The position numbers and the translations under genes are program-made. Below are positions 6,390 through 13,737 of a DNA stretch of 13,737 bases, one piece after another. The DNA comes from Deltaproteobacteria bacterium (GTDB lineage Bacteria > Desulfobacterota > Syntrophia > Syntrophales > UBA5619). The stretch is taken from the NCBI GenBank assembly GCA_023487865.1, contig JAMDBG010000132.1:9199-22935 (forward strand). Reading direction: 5' to 3'. The notes under the pieces are model-generated. The model did not search any database and was not told where the DNA came from. It saw only the letters and a list, made by a program, of their open reading frames with translations. The stretch's first letter is position 1. The number at the start of each line of letters is the position of its first letter.

Positions 6390-7039
6390 ATCCATTCTCC
6401 TATGGGTGTCTCTCCGGCCCTGACCCTGTCGCCACTCTTGACCAGTAGAGTCGAACTAAGCGGAAGATATACCTCTACCCGTGAACCAAACCGGATCAGA
6501 CCGAATCGTTCCCCTTTTTTGACCTTTGATCCTTCTTTCAACCAGCAGACGATCCTGCGTGCGATCAGACCCGCGATCTGTATGGTGATGATCTCCCGTC
6601 CGTCATCCGTCCGGATCATTACAATGTTCCTTTCGTTCAGTGCTGATGCCTTGTCCAGATTGGCCGACAGGAACTTGCCCGGCTTGTAATGGATGGCAAG
6701 GACCTCTCCGGAACAGGGAATCCGGTTCACATGAACATTAAATACATTCATAAATATGCTGATCTTCTGGAAAGACTGTCCTGGTTGCTCTTTACAGTTC
6801 ACTTCCTCGACCCGAATCACCTTGCCGTCCGCGGGAGATATGATTTGAACGGGATTGTCCGGCACCGTTCTTTCCGGATTGCGGAAAAACCAGGCGGTAA
6901 AAAAAGTAAAAAGGAAAAGCAAAGCGGAAACCCACATGAATCCTGTAAAAAAGGCAATCAGCACCGCTGCCCCCAAAGGAATGATGAAAGGAATTCCTTC
7001 TTTAATAATCAAACTACTGTGATTCATACCGCGAGGCAA
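6386..7039 (-). CDS. psd: Phosphatidylserine decarboxylase proenzyme (short type)
   Basis: Psd decarboxylates phosphatidylserine to phosphatidylethanolamine, the last step of this lipid branch. The 217-residue protein is of the short, archaeal-type family. Two N-terminal membrane segments lie at about 15-35 and 38-52, followed by RNPERTVP, SPADGKV (68-74) and FMNVFNVHVNRIP (96-108). Self-cleavage should occur at G185/S186 in RFGSRVEVYLP, making the pyruvoyl cofactor on the serine. I choose the TTG ending at 7039: GGAGGT lies 6 nt before it, whereas the in-frame ATG at 7027 is 18 nt from that site. A good promoter starts 31 nt further upstream, so psd heads its operon. It overlaps pssA by 4 nt. 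Confidence 0.93.
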   Translation of the reverse strand: MPRGMNHSSLIIKEGIPFIIPLGAAVLIAFFTGFMWVSALLFLFTFFTAWFFRNPERTVPDNPVQIISPADGKVIRVEEVNCKEQPGQSFQKISIFMNVFNVHVNRIPCSGEVLAIHYKPGKFLSANLDKASALNERNIVMIRTDDGREIITIQIAGLIARRIVCWLKEGSKVKKGERFGLIRFGSRVEVYLPLSSTLLVKSGDRVRAGETPIGEWI

Positions 7040-7045
7040 ATACCG

Positions 7046-7051
7046 ACCTCC
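7046..7051 (-). promoter_or_regulatory. Shine-Dalgarno site selecting a TTG start for psd
   Basis: GGAGGT on the minus strand, 6 nt before the TTG at 7039-7037. It favours the TTG over the in-frame ATG four codons later. Confidence 0.6.
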
Positions 7052-7069
7052 ACATCTGTTTCTGAGCTG

Positions 7070-7098
7070 AATGTATCGTAATCCTGCTTCGATGTCAA
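7070..7098 (-). promoter_or_regulatory. Sigma70-type promoter of the psd-pssA-asd-rsmD-coaD-aspC run
   Basis: On the minus strand the -35 box is a perfect TTGACA (7098-7093), the spacer is 17 nt, and the -10 box is TACATT (7075-7070, 4 of 6). Transcription would start near 7063, giving a leader of about 24 nt that contains the GGAGGT of psd. It lies in the 127-nt gap after tsaB, where a new transcription unit is expected. It is the best promoter match in the window. Confidence 0.7.
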
Positions 7099-7166
7099 CC
7101 TTTGATCCTCTCTAAAAAAGCCGGGAAGTCTTCAACCGTTGTTGCTTCAGGCGAATAGGTTAGTGG

Positions 7167-7856
7167 TTATATCTTGCTTATTGTCTCGGGTTGAGAAAGC
7201 CGGACATAATTTGGTGCAAAGGTACATGTATCAAGAGCACCGCCGTTCCGATACCGATGCAATCCGATCAGGCCGACGCTGGATGCCCGCAGCCTCTGCT
7301 GACTTCTTCCGCATACAACGGCGCGATCCTTCAGGGTTTCGCCAATGAGTTTTTCGTACCGAATCGCGCCGTCCCCCAAGAAGATGATCTCTCCCTCGTC
7401 CAGGTCATGCAGAAATTGATCGACATCAATAAGCGCCTCCGTCGTCACTGCTTCGGGAAGACCGTCCGACCCCACCCTGTATAGACAGGAATAAACCTGA
7501 TTTTTTTTGGCATCAAGCATCGGACAGATCAGTCCCCGGGATGGGATCACATTCAAGGCCAAGGTCTCCAGAGTGGAAACCCCGACAACCGGTTTTGCCA
7601 TCGCCAATGCCAGTCCTTTGACCGTACTCACGCCAATTCTGAGCCCCGTGAACGAACCGGGCCCGACGGTGCAGGCCAGGAGGTCCACTTCTTCCGGTGC
7701 ATGCCTTGCAAGTAAAAACAACTGATCAAGAGCCGGGAGCAGTATTTCCGTATGGTGTCTTCCCAGATCGAGATAGACCTCGGCACAGACATTTTCTCCA
7801 TTGAGCAGGGCCAGTCCAATACTCTTTGTCGCGCACTCGATAGCCAGGGTCAGCAT
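7167..7856 (-). CDS. tsaB: tRNA threonylcarbamoyladenosine biosynthesis protein TsaB
   Basis: TsaB is the non-catalytic partner of TsaD in the complex that places threonylcarbamoyl on A37 of ANN-decoding tRNAs. The 229-residue protein has the ASKHA-like N-terminus LTLAIECATKSIGLALL, where many homologues read AIDTS. It continues with GRHHTEILLP (32-41) and the family's hallmark GPGSFTGLRIG (65-75), followed by VKGLALA. The length is usual for TsaB and too short for TsaD. It starts 2 nt after the rseP stop, so the two are co-transcribed. A promoter for the next unit lies in the 127 nt after its stop. No intrinsic terminator is clear there: a T6 run at about 7108-7113 has no stem in front of it. 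Confidence 0.92.
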   Translation of the reverse strand: MLTLAIECATKSIGLALLNGENVCAEVYLDLGRHHTEILLPALDQLFLLARHAPEEVDLLACTVGPGSFTGLRIGVSTVKGLALAMAKPVVGVSTLETLALNVIPSRGLICPMLDAKKNQVYSCLYRVGSDGLPEAVTTEALIDVDQFLHDLDEGEIIFLGDGAIRYEKLIGETLKDRAVVCGRSQQRLRASSVGLIGLHRYRNGGALDTCTFAPNYVRLSQPETISKI

Positions 7857-7858
7857 CT

Positions 7859-8956
7859 CTATCCCGTAAACATTTTGATAAAATCATTTATTATTTTGAT
7901 ATTCAACCTTTCAATATCCATCATGAACACAAAAATCATCAGGAGGATCAAAAGGAAAAAACCGATCTGCTGAGCCATTTCCCGCCAGCGGAGATTCACC
8001 TCATGTCCCGTTACCCCTTCGATCAGATAAAACAGCAGATGCCCACCGTCCAGAACCGGAACCGGCAGTAGGTTGAGGATCGCAAGGTTAATGCTCAAAA
8101 GGGCCATAAACAATATGAAGGGGACTATCCCTTCCTTTACTTGCGATCCGGCGATCTGGGCGATCATGATCGGCCCCCCCAAGCTCTTCGGCGATACGAT
8201 CCCCTGAAACATTTTTACGATACTGACGACTGTCAATCTGCTGATCATCCACGTCTGCCACAGGCCCGTCCAGAAAGCCGACAGGGGATTTTTCCTTTCG
8301 ATAACCGTGCGCCCCGCGGGGCTGATACCGATCTTGTAAGCCTCCACAACTTCTCCAAATATGCTTGTGGTCTTTACAAGTTTAGGAGTCACTGCGACCG
8401 AAAGGGGTAAAGAATCTCTTTGGATGGTGATCAGAAGCGGTTTACCCTGGCTCCCGCTTATCCTCTCGGAAATTTCATCCCATTTCGTAACGGCATCTCC
8501 GTTGATAGCGGTGATCCGGTCTCCGGTCTTGATGCCAGCATTCAGGGCGGCGGACTCATCCTGCAGTCCACCAATTTCCGCGGTTAGGACAGGGAGTCCT
8601 ATCATATTGACAATGGTGAAAATCAGGATGGCCAGAAGCAGGTTAAAGACCGGCCCTGCCGCCACAATACCGATTCGTTTCCGGACCGGCTGTTTCAGAA
8701 AAGACCTTTTTTCTTCCTCTACCGATAACTCCTCACCCGGGGATTCCCCAAGAAGTTTGACATAACCGCCCAGGGGGATCAGTGAGAGAAGGTACTCGGT
8801 CTCTCCGATTTTTTTACCGATGATCCGTGGACCGAAACCGAGGGAAAATTTCAGGACTCCGACTCCTGCCCGTTTGGCTATCAGAAAATGGCCAAGTTCG
8901 TGGACAAAAATCAGGACCCCGAGCAAGATAACGACTGATACAATGCTGATTCCCAT
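7859..8956 (-). CDS. rseP: Site-2 intramembrane zinc metalloprotease RseP
   Basis: RseP (S2P family) cleaves substrates within the inner membrane. In enterobacteria it releases sigma E by cutting RseA, and it can also clear signal-peptide remnants. The 365-residue protein has the zinc motif HELGH at 19-23 in the first membrane segment, the conserved AAGPVFN (99-105), a single PDZ domain at about 120-190 (GIKTGDRITAINGD), and the second active-site motif NLLPVPVLDGGH (295-306) with the metal-binding D303. A hydrophobic helix ends the protein. One PDZ domain is the rule outside the gamma-proteobacteria. Its ATG shares one base with the dxr stop (TAATG), and AAAGGA lies in the end of dxr. No sigma E or RseA homologue is in the window, so the substrate is unknown. 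Confidence 0.94.
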   Translation of the reverse strand: MGISIVSVVILLGVLIFVHELGHFLIAKRAGVGVLKFSLGFGPRIIGKKIGETEYLLSLIPLGGYVKLLGESPGEELSVEEEKRSFLKQPVRKRIGIVAAGPVFNLLLAILIFTIVNMIGLPVLTAEIGGLQDESAALNAGIKTGDRITAINGDAVTKWDEISERISGSQGKPLLITIQRDSLPLSVAVTPKLVKTTSIFGEVVEAYKIGISPAGRTVIERKNPLSAFWTGLWQTWMISRLTVVSIVKMFQGIVSPKSLGGPIMIAQIAGSQVKEGIVPFILFMALLSINLAILNLLPVPVLDGGHLLFYLIEGVTGHEVNLRWREMAQQIGFFLLILLMIFVFMMDIERLNIKIINDFIKMFTG

Positions 8957-10119
8957 TAATCCATCATTCCTTTAATGATTTTTCCGGCTTCTACTCTCGC
9001 CCACCGGTCTGCAGCCAGAATGGCGTCAATGGTTGGATCTTGTTGTACAGTATGAAGGTGAAGGATTTTTTCTATCACAAGGCAGATATCGCAAAAGCCG
9101 ATCTGATCCTCAATAAATGCAGCCACGGCGCATTCATTCGCTCCGTTCAATACCGCCGGCATCGTCCCGCCTCTCCCCGCAGCATCATAGGCAAGCTGCA
9201 GACCGGGAAATCGTTCGAGATCGGGTTTAATAAATTCCAGAGGTCCAACCGTGAGGAGGTCCAGAGGGAGATCGGTCCGGGGAAGACGGTGCGGAAACGC
9301 AAGGGCGTATGCAATGGGAATCCTCATGTCAGGTACCCCGAGCTGGGCAATCAGGCTTCCGTCCCGGTACTCCACCAAAGAATGGATGATACTCTGGGGA
9401 TGAATCAGCACATCGACAGCCGCTACGGGAAGGCGGAAAAGCCACCCGGCTTCAATGACCTCCAACCCCTTGTTCATCATGGTCGCCGAATCAATCGTAA
9501 TCTTCCGGCCCATCGTCCAATTGGGATGCCGCAGGGCCTGTGCAGGCGTGACCTCCTTTAGCTCTTCGGCCGAAGCATGGAGAAACGGTCCGCCCGAAGC
9601 GGTCAGGATGATTCTGCGGACATCTTCTTGCTTGTGACCCTGGAGACACTGGAAAATTGCACTGTGTTCGCTGTCGACGGGGATGATCCTTACACCTTTC
9701 GCTTCCGCCTTATGCATTACTATACTGCCCGCCATAACCAGCGTCTCCTTGTTGGCCAGCGCGACTGCCTTTCCTGCATCAATCGCCTCCAGGGTGGGGA
9801 TGAGACCTGCCGCCCCAACCATCGCGGAAACGACCAGATCCGCCCCTGCGGCTGCCGCTACCTCCCGGTATCCTTCCGGACCAAAGAAAACAGCCGTCGC
9901 CGAGTCGGCATTCAGGAGACGTCTCAGTTCGCAGGCGTGCTCCTGATCAACTACCGCCACCAGTCGCGGCCGGAAACGTTCGATCTGCTCTTTCAGGAGC
10001 CCGAGATTACGACCGGCGGCCAAGGCCGTTACATTAAATTCTTCCGGATACGATCCGATCACATCAAGCGTGCTGCAACCGATGGATCCAGTGGACCCGA
10101 GGAGGGAAATTCTTTTCAT
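8956..10119 (-). CDS. dxr: 1-deoxy-D-xylulose 5-phosphate reductoisomerase
   Basis: Dxr rearranges and reduces DXP to MEP with NADPH, the committed step of the non-mevalonate isoprenoid pathway and the target of fosmidomycin. The 387-residue protein is full length. It shows the NADPH-binding GSTGSIG (8-14), ALANKETLVMAG (120-131), the metal and substrate motif VDSEHSAIFQCL (D149, E151), HPNWTMGRKITIDSATMMNKGLE (198-220, with a metal-ligand glutamate) and the C-terminal NGANECAVAAF. Its start overlaps the cdsA stop as ATGA, and its stop overlaps rseP as TAATG. Together with ispG in this window it shows that the organism uses the MEP route, which feeds UppS two genes upstream. Confidence 0.96.
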   Translation of the reverse strand: MKRISLLGSTGSIGCSTLDVIGSYPEEFNVTALAAGRNLGLLKEQIERFRPRLVAVVDQEHACELRRLLNADSATAVFFGPEGYREVAAAAGADLVVSAMVGAAGLIPTLEAIDAGKAVALANKETLVMAGSIVMHKAEAKGVRIIPVDSEHSAIFQCLQGHKQEDVRRIILTASGGPFLHASAEELKEVTPAQALRHPNWTMGRKITIDSATMMNKGLEVIEAGWLFRLPVAAVDVLIHPQSIIHSLVEYRDGSLIAQLGVPDMRIPIAYALAFPHRLPRTDLPLDLLTVGPLEFIKPDLERFPGLQLAYDAAGRGGTMPAVLNGANECAVAAFIEDQIGFCDICLVIEKILHLHTVQQDPTIDAILAADRWARVEAGKIIKGMMD

Positions 10120-10922
10120 TGAAGAATGAGCACCCGATAATAATACACAAACGGAGTAACAAACATCAGACAGTCCAACCGATCCAGAATGCCCCCATGA
10201 CCGGGCAGCAGGGTACCCGAATCTTTTACACCGGCGGCCCTTTTCAGAGCCGACTCGCAGAGGTCTCCGAGCTGCCCTGCAACACTTCCCACCAAACCCA
10301 GGATCACGGTATGCAACACCGGCAACATGGGGAAAAATAACTGCCGAAAGAGCAGACAGCCGATGATGCTACCAATGACAAGACCGATCGTCCCTTCCAG
10401 GGTTTTACCGGGACTGACCTCAGGGAGCAGTTTTCTCCTGCCCAGTTTTTTCCCGACATAATAGGCAGCAATATCCCCGGAAAAGGCCAGAACCAGTATA
10501 AAAAATATCCAACGAATCCCTGCCGGCTCCTGTCGAACCAGGATGAAATGAGACATCAACAGCGGAACATATACCACGCCCAGGATCACCTTGCCGACAC
10601 GGATCATGTCCAATCCCTCTTTCTTGATCCGTAACAGGTTGAGCATCAGACTTGTCATGACAGTAAAACTGAGAATAGCCACAAGCAGGACTCTGTCTCC
10701 GGTTATAGCCGCTATCAGGATCAGCAAGGCGACCGTCAGCGTCTCGACTTTCTCCCGCAGGAGAGCTGTACCGAAGACCATCCGGTTGTATTCCATTACT
10801 CCCACAAGGGTGACAATAATGATCAGCAGAGCAAAAATCGTTTCCGAACCGTAGGCAATGATGAAAAAGAGGATCGGTACGGCAATAACACCGGTAGCCC
10901 ATCTTTTCGCGTGGGGGTTCAT
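10116..10922 (-). CDS. cdsA: Phosphatidate cytidylyltransferase (CDP-diglyceride synthase)
   Basis: CdsA makes CDP-diacylglycerol from phosphatidic acid and CTP, the precursor used by PssA in this window. The protein is highly hydrophobic with about eight membrane segments. It ends with the family signature SALKRAAGVKDSGTLLPGHGG followed by ILDR (224-248 in the 268-residue form), preceded by FSGDIAAYYVGKKLG and SPGKTLEG. I start at the ATG ending at 10922: GAGGAG sits about 7 nt upstream, and the protein then begins MNPHAKRW. An in-frame ATG at 10937 would add 5 residues but has no ribosome binding site. It lies 48 nt after uppS and shares ATGA with dxr. Confidence 0.94.
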   Translation of the reverse strand: MNPHAKRWATGVIAVPILFFIIAYGSETIFALLIIIVTLVGVMEYNRMVFGTALLREKVETLTVALLILIAAITGDRVLLVAILSFTVMTSLMLNLLRIKKEGLDMIRVGKVILGVVYVPLLMSHFILVRQEPAGIRWIFFILVLAFSGDIAAYYVGKKLGRRKLLPEVSPGKTLEGTIGLVIGSIIGCLLFRQLFFPMLPVLHTVILGLVGSVAGQLGDLCESALKRAAGVKDSGTLLPGHGGILDRLDCLMFVTPFVYYYRVLILQ

Positions 10923-10970
10923 CTCTGCTCTCCTCATGGTTTATGGGCTTTTGATCTCAACCCATTACCT

Positions 10971-11708
10971 CTACGCCCGCAGTTGTTCACTCGTCTTGCC
11001 GAATCTCCGTTCGCGCTGCTGGTAGTCGGCAATGGCTTTCAGGATGTGCCTCTCTCGGAAATCTGGCCAAAGGATCTCCGTAAAATAGAACTCGGTATAG
11101 GCCATCTGCCAGAGGAGAAAATTACTGATCCGGTACTCGCCTCCCGTCCTGATGAGTAAATCCGGATCGGGGAGTCCTGGGGTATAGAGGTAGCTTGTGA
11201 AGAGCTCTTTGGTCACCTGCTCCGATGTGATTTTTCCCGCCAAGCCATCGCTGACGATGCGCTTCGCGGCAAGAACGATCTCATCACGCCCTCCGTAACT
11301 CAGGGCCAAATTAAGCACCATCCCCCGATTAGAGGCCGTTCTCGCCATTGCCTCATTGAGCTTCGCAAGGATCGGTTCTCCAAGGGCGTCCAGGTTACCG
11401 ATGGCCACCAGGCGGATGTCCTGATCCATCAGCCCCTGAACCTCTTTCTCAAGATATTCGTGGAGCAGCTTCAGAAGGGCGCGAACCTCCGCTTCAGGAC
11501 GAAGCCAGTTCTCAACGGAAAAAGCGTAAAGCGTAAGACACTTTATCCCTATCCGGCGGCAGGTCTGGACTGCCACACGCACGGAATCGGCACCCTTCCT
11601 GTGGCCAAGTATCCTCCCCATGGCATGCCGCTCGGCCCAGCGGCCATTTCCGTCCATGATGATGGCGATATGTTGTGGTAGCCTTGCCGGGTCGACTTCT
11701 TTCATCAT
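10971..11708 (-). CDS. uppS: Isoprenyl transferase (undecaprenyl diphosphate synthase)
   Basis: UppS adds isopentenyl units in cis to farnesyl diphosphate, giving the C55 carrier lipid for peptidoglycan and O-antigen. The protein has HIAIIMDGNGRWA with the catalytic aspartate (D19 in the 245-residue form), LTLYAFSVENW (59-69), and the diphosphate and magnesium-binding region RTGGEYRISNFLLWQ with a further glutamate in TEFYF. The start is uncertain. The ATG ending at 11708 gives the usual length and context (MMKEVDPARLPQHIAI), but no good ribosome binding site precedes it. A GTG at 11762 in the same frame would add 18 residues and also lacks one. A strong terminator lies between frr and this gene, so it may have a weak promoter of its own. 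A TTGAAA at about 11782-11777 is a possible -35 box, with only a poor -10. Confidence 0.93.
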   Translation of the reverse strand: MMKEVDPARLPQHIAIIMDGNGRWAERHAMGRILGHRKGADSVRVAVQTCRRIGIKCLTLYAFSVENWLRPEAEVRALLKLLHEYLEKEVQGLMDQDIRLVAIGNLDALGEPILAKLNEAMARTASNRGMVLNLALSYGGRDEIVLAAKRIVSDGLAGKITSEQVTKELFTSYLYTPGLPDPDLLIRTGGEYRISNFLLWQMAYTEFYFTEILWPDFRERHILKAIADYQQRERRFGKTSEQLRA

Positions 11709-11790
11709 AAACCGCACAGAGTATGGATTTGCTGGAAACTGTCTTCCCGTCCCGAGTAACACATTGACGGATATATTTCAAGGCGGATTG

Positions 11791-11823
11791 AAACAAAACG
11801 GGGAGCCGTCAGGCTCCCCGTTT
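11791..11823 (-). terminator. Intrinsic terminator after frr
   Basis: A perfect 12-bp stem (11796-11807 with 11812-11823; minus-strand arms AAACGGGGAGCC and GGCTCCCCGTTT) closes a 4-nt loop. On the minus strand it is followed by T-G-TTT, making a run TTTTGTTT. It begins 23 nt after the frr stop codon and lies 83 nt before the uppS start. The plus-strand side has only three T, so it acts for minus-strand transcription. It would end or reduce the tsf-pyrH-frr transcript ahead of uppS. Confidence 0.85.
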
Positions 11824-11846
11824 GAGGACGGTTGATCCAGCCCTTT

Positions 11847-12404
11847 TTAGATCTCCATGATCTCCTTCTCTTTGGCTGTGAGAATCTCATCGGCCTTTGC
11901 GATGTAACGGTCGGTCAATTTCTGGACCTCTTCCTGAAATTGATAGAGCTCATCCTCGGAGATTTCATTGTCCTTTTTCAGTGCCTTGAGCTGCTCGTTG
12001 GCGTCTCGGCGGATGTTACGCTGCTTGACCTTGCACTCTTCCGCCATTTTCCTGACGACCTTTACAAGCTCCTTGCGCCTCTCTTCAGTCAGAACGGGGA
12101 TGGCGAGGCGGATCAGCTTACCATCGTTACTGGGCATCAGCCCCAAGTCCGATTTCTGGATTGCCTTCTCTATGGCTCCGAGGACTGAACTGTCCCAGGG
12201 AGAAATCACAATGAGTCTGCTTTCAGGAATAGATAGAGATGCGACTTGATTTAAGGGCGTCAAGGTCCCGTAATACTCAACTCGTATACCGTCCAAGAGG
12301 GAGAGAGAAGCCCTACCCGTCCTTACCTTGCTGAAGGACTTCTCAACTGCATGGATCGCCTTCTCCATACCCTCCTTCATTTCCTCAAAAATGATCTCCT
12401 GCAT
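11847..12404 (-). CDS. frr: Ribosome recycling factor
   Basis: RRF, with EF-G, splits the post-termination ribosome. The 185-residue protein matches the family over its full length: KVRTGRASLSLLDGIRVEYYGTLTPLNQVA, IPESRLIVISPWD, SNDGKLIRLAIPVLTEERRKEL, and the C-terminal long helix with VKQRNIRRDANEQLK and the acidic EISEDEL. The ribosome binding site GGAGGG overlaps the last two glycine codons of pyrH, 7 nt from the ATG after the intervening stop, and only 4 nt separate the two genes. A strong terminator follows. Confidence 0.97.
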   Translation of the reverse strand: MQEIIFEEMKEGMEKAIHAVEKSFSKVRTGRASLSLLDGIRVEYYGTLTPLNQVASLSIPESRLIVISPWDSSVLGAIEKAIQKSDLGLMPSNDGKLIRLAIPVLTEERRKELVKVVRKMAEECKVKQRNIRRDANEQLKALKKDNEISEDELYQFQEEVQKLTDRYIAKADEILTAKEKEIMEI

Positions 12405-12408
12405 GGCT

Positions 12409-13125
12409 TCACCCTCCGATAACTGTCCCCACTGCCTCCCCGCAGATGACCCGCTTGATGTTCCCGGCCTTCATAAGATTGAAGACCACCAGGGCAAGTC
12501 CGTTATCCCTGCACAGGGAGATGGCCGTTGCATCCATCACCTTAAGGTATTTTGTCAACACATCATTATACGTAATCTTTTCATACATAACGGCATTGGC
12601 ATCCATAACCGGATCGCGATCATAAACACCATCCACCTTGGTCGCCTTAAGCAGAATATCAGCCCTGATCTCGACGGCACGGAGGGTCGCCGCGGTGTCG
12701 GTCGTAAAGTAGGGATTCCCTGTCCCTGCTGCAAAGATCACCACCCGCCCCTTCTCCAGGTGGCGGATCGCCCGTCTCTGGATAAATGGTTCGGCTACCT
12801 CTTTCATTTCGATGGCCGTCTGCACGCGGGTGTGCACATCAAGGTGTTCCAAGGCACTCTGGAGGGCAAGGCTGTTGATCACCGTTGCAAGCATTCCCAT
12901 GTAATCGGCTGTCGTTCGGTCTATTCCGCGAGCGCCAGCCTCTCCTCCGCGGAAGATGTTTCCTCCACCGATGACAACCCCGAGTTGCACACCGAGGGCG
13001 GCGACATCCCGGATTTCCGCAGCGATCGCATTGACGACCTCAGGATCAATACCAAATGAAACCCTTCCGGTGAGGGCCTCGCCGCTTAGTTTGAGCAGCA
13101 CACGCCTGTATTGAGGCCGGTTCAT
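12409..13125 (-). CDS. pyrH: Uridylate kinase (UMP kinase)
   Basis: PyrH phosphorylates UMP to UDP with ATP in the pyrimidine pathway and belongs to the amino-acid-kinase fold, unlike eukaryotic UMP kinases. The 238-residue protein shows LLKLSGEAL (10-18), IGGGNIFRG (52-60), DRTTADYMGMLATVINS (69-85), GTGNPYFTTDTAA (134-146) and KATKVDGVYDRDP (160-172). These are the phosphate, UMP and nucleotide-binding segments in the usual order. It starts 5 nt after tsf, with GGAAG overlapping the last tsf codons, and sits 4 nt before frr. The tsf-pyrH-frr order is among the most conserved in bacteria and confirms the call. Confidence 0.97.
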   Translation of the reverse strand: MNRPQYRRVLLKLSGEALTGRVSFGIDPEVVNAIAAEIRDVAALGVQLGVVIGGGNIFRGGEAGARGIDRTTADYMGMLATVINSLALQSALEHLDVHTRVQTAIEMKEVAEPFIQRRAIRHLEKGRVVIFAAGTGNPYFTTDTAATLRAVEIRADILLKATKVDGVYDRDPVMDANAVMYEKITYNDVLTKYLKVMDATAISLCRDNGLALVVFNLMKAGNIKRVICGEAVGTVIGG

Positions 13126-13130
13126 GAATC

Positions 13131-13733
13131 TTACTTCCGCTCCTCGCCCAATTGAAACCGGGAAAATCTTCGCACAATGATATTCTCACCCGTCTTGGCA
13201 ATCATATTGCTGATCAGCGTGCCCACTGTGATATCGGTATTCTTGATGAACTTCTGATCCATCAGGCAGACCTCCTCGAAATATTTCTTCAGTTTGCCCT
13301 CGATAATCTTCTCCCAGATTTTTTCCGGTTTTTTCTCTTCGAGCAACTGGCTCCTATAGATCTCCTTTTCACGCTCCAATGCTGTCTCGGAAATCTCATC
13401 CGCATTCACATAAAGAGGATTGGCTGCTGCGACTTGCATGGCCAAATCCTTGGCCAGGGCCTGAAAATCCTCGGTTTTGGCCACGAAATCGGTTTCACAG
13501 TTCACCTCAACCAGAACGCCGATCTTGCCCCCCATATGGATATACGAGGCAACGGTACCGTCCTTTGCCGCTTTGGAGGAGCGCTTTGTGGCGGCCGACA
13601 TTCCTTTTTTTCTGAGGTAATCGATCGCTTTTTCAAAATCTCCTTCTGAGTTGGTGAGGGCTTCCTTACAGTCCATCATGCCCGCACCCGTCTTGACCCT
13701 TAATTCTTTCACCATCACTGATGTAATATCCAA
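13131..13733 (-). CDS. tsf: Elongation factor Ts (short form)
   Basis: EF-Ts exchanges GDP for GTP on EF-Tu. The N-terminal UBA-like domain reads MVKELRVKTGAGMMDCKEAL (7-26), followed by the core contact motif TDFVAKTEDF (81-90) and the C-terminal LMDQKFIKN module (157-165). With about 200 residues it is the short form lacking most of the second core subdomain found in the 283-residue E. coli protein; short forms are normal in many phyla. The start is taken as TTG at 13733, which puts the MVKELR motif where related proteins have it. Only 4 bases of window remain upstream, so the ribosome binding site cannot be seen and a start just outside is possible. rpsB would be expected next. Confidence 0.93.
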   Translation of the reverse strand: MDITSVMVKELRVKTGAGMMDCKEALTNSEGDFEKAIDYLRKKGMSAATKRSSKAAKDGTVASYIHMGGKIGVLVEVNCETDFVAKTEDFQALAKDLAMQVAAANPLYVNADEISETALEREKEIYRSQLLEEKKPEKIWEKIIEGKLKKYFEEVCLMDQKFIKNTDITVGTLISNMIAKTGENIIVRRFSRFQLGEERK

Positions 13734-13737
13734 TTTA

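Noticed and set aside
7108..7113. T6 run after tsaB (minus strand) as an intrinsic terminator
   Set aside because: No complementary arm precedes the run; only a GAAG/CTTC match with a one-base loop is present.
9577..10122. 181-residue plus-strand reading frame opposite dxr
   Set aside because: It is antisense to a fully conserved dxr and has no motif or ribosome binding site.
11709..11762. Longer uppS from a GTG at 11762
   Set aside because: It would add 18 residues not typical of the family, and no ribosome binding site precedes it. It is not fully excluded, because the ATG at 11708 also lacks one.
12328..13059. 243-residue plus-strand reading frame opposite pyrH
   Set aside because: It is an antisense shadow of pyrH and the start of frr, with low-complexity His/Asp-rich translation and no family match.

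Overview
The window is ordinary bacterial chromosome. Every gene I can support lies on the minus strand, so the region reads from right to left. It suggests a Gram-negative bacterium: it carries the conserved run tsf-pyrH-frr-uppS-cdsA-dxr-rseP and a PssA/Psd pair for phosphatidylethanolamine. The short (about 200-residue) EF-Ts and the overall gene content would fit a Deltaproteobacteria/Desulfobacterota anaerobe such as the Syntrophus group; that placement is an inference from gene style only. I see no rRNA, tRNA, CRISPR array, phage gene or transposase.

In the direction of transcription, block 1 (13733 to 7167) holds tsf, pyrH, frr, a strong hairpin terminator at 11796-11823, then uppS, cdsA, dxr, rseP and tsaB. 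Gaps are 2-5 nt or stop/start overlaps, except 138 nt around the terminator and 48 nt between uppS and cdsA. Block 2 (7098 to 2278) begins with a clear sigma70-type promoter (TTGACA, 17 nt, TACATT) and runs psd, pssA, asd, rsmD, coaD, aspC, with three ATGA overlaps. Block 3 is a PurF-like gene behind a 216-base gap that holds a 34-bp tandem duplication. Block 4 is the 5' part of ispG, running into the left edge of the window.

The genes cover translation (EF-Ts, RRF, RsmD rRNA methylation, TsaB tRNA modification), envelope and lipid supply, and a few biosynthetic enzymes. For the envelope, Dxr and IspG act in the MEP isoprenoid pathway, UppS makes the undecaprenyl carrier, CdsA makes CDP-diacylglycerol, and PssA then Psd turn that into phosphatidylethanolamine. 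RseP is an intramembrane protease. The biosynthetic enzymes are PyrH for UDP, CoaD for coenzyme A, and Asd and AspC for amino acids.

Two things stand out. (1) The leftmost 126 bases are an exact inverted copy of 547-672, the end of the purF-like gene plus its downstream spacer. The copy cuts ispG after about 116 codons, which looks like an assembly fold-back at a contig end rather than biology. (2) The PurF-like protein has lost the N-terminal catalytic cysteine and other glutaminase residues but keeps its PRPP loop and cluster cysteines, so it is probably not an ordinary glutamine-using PurF. I found no convincing new multi-gene system.
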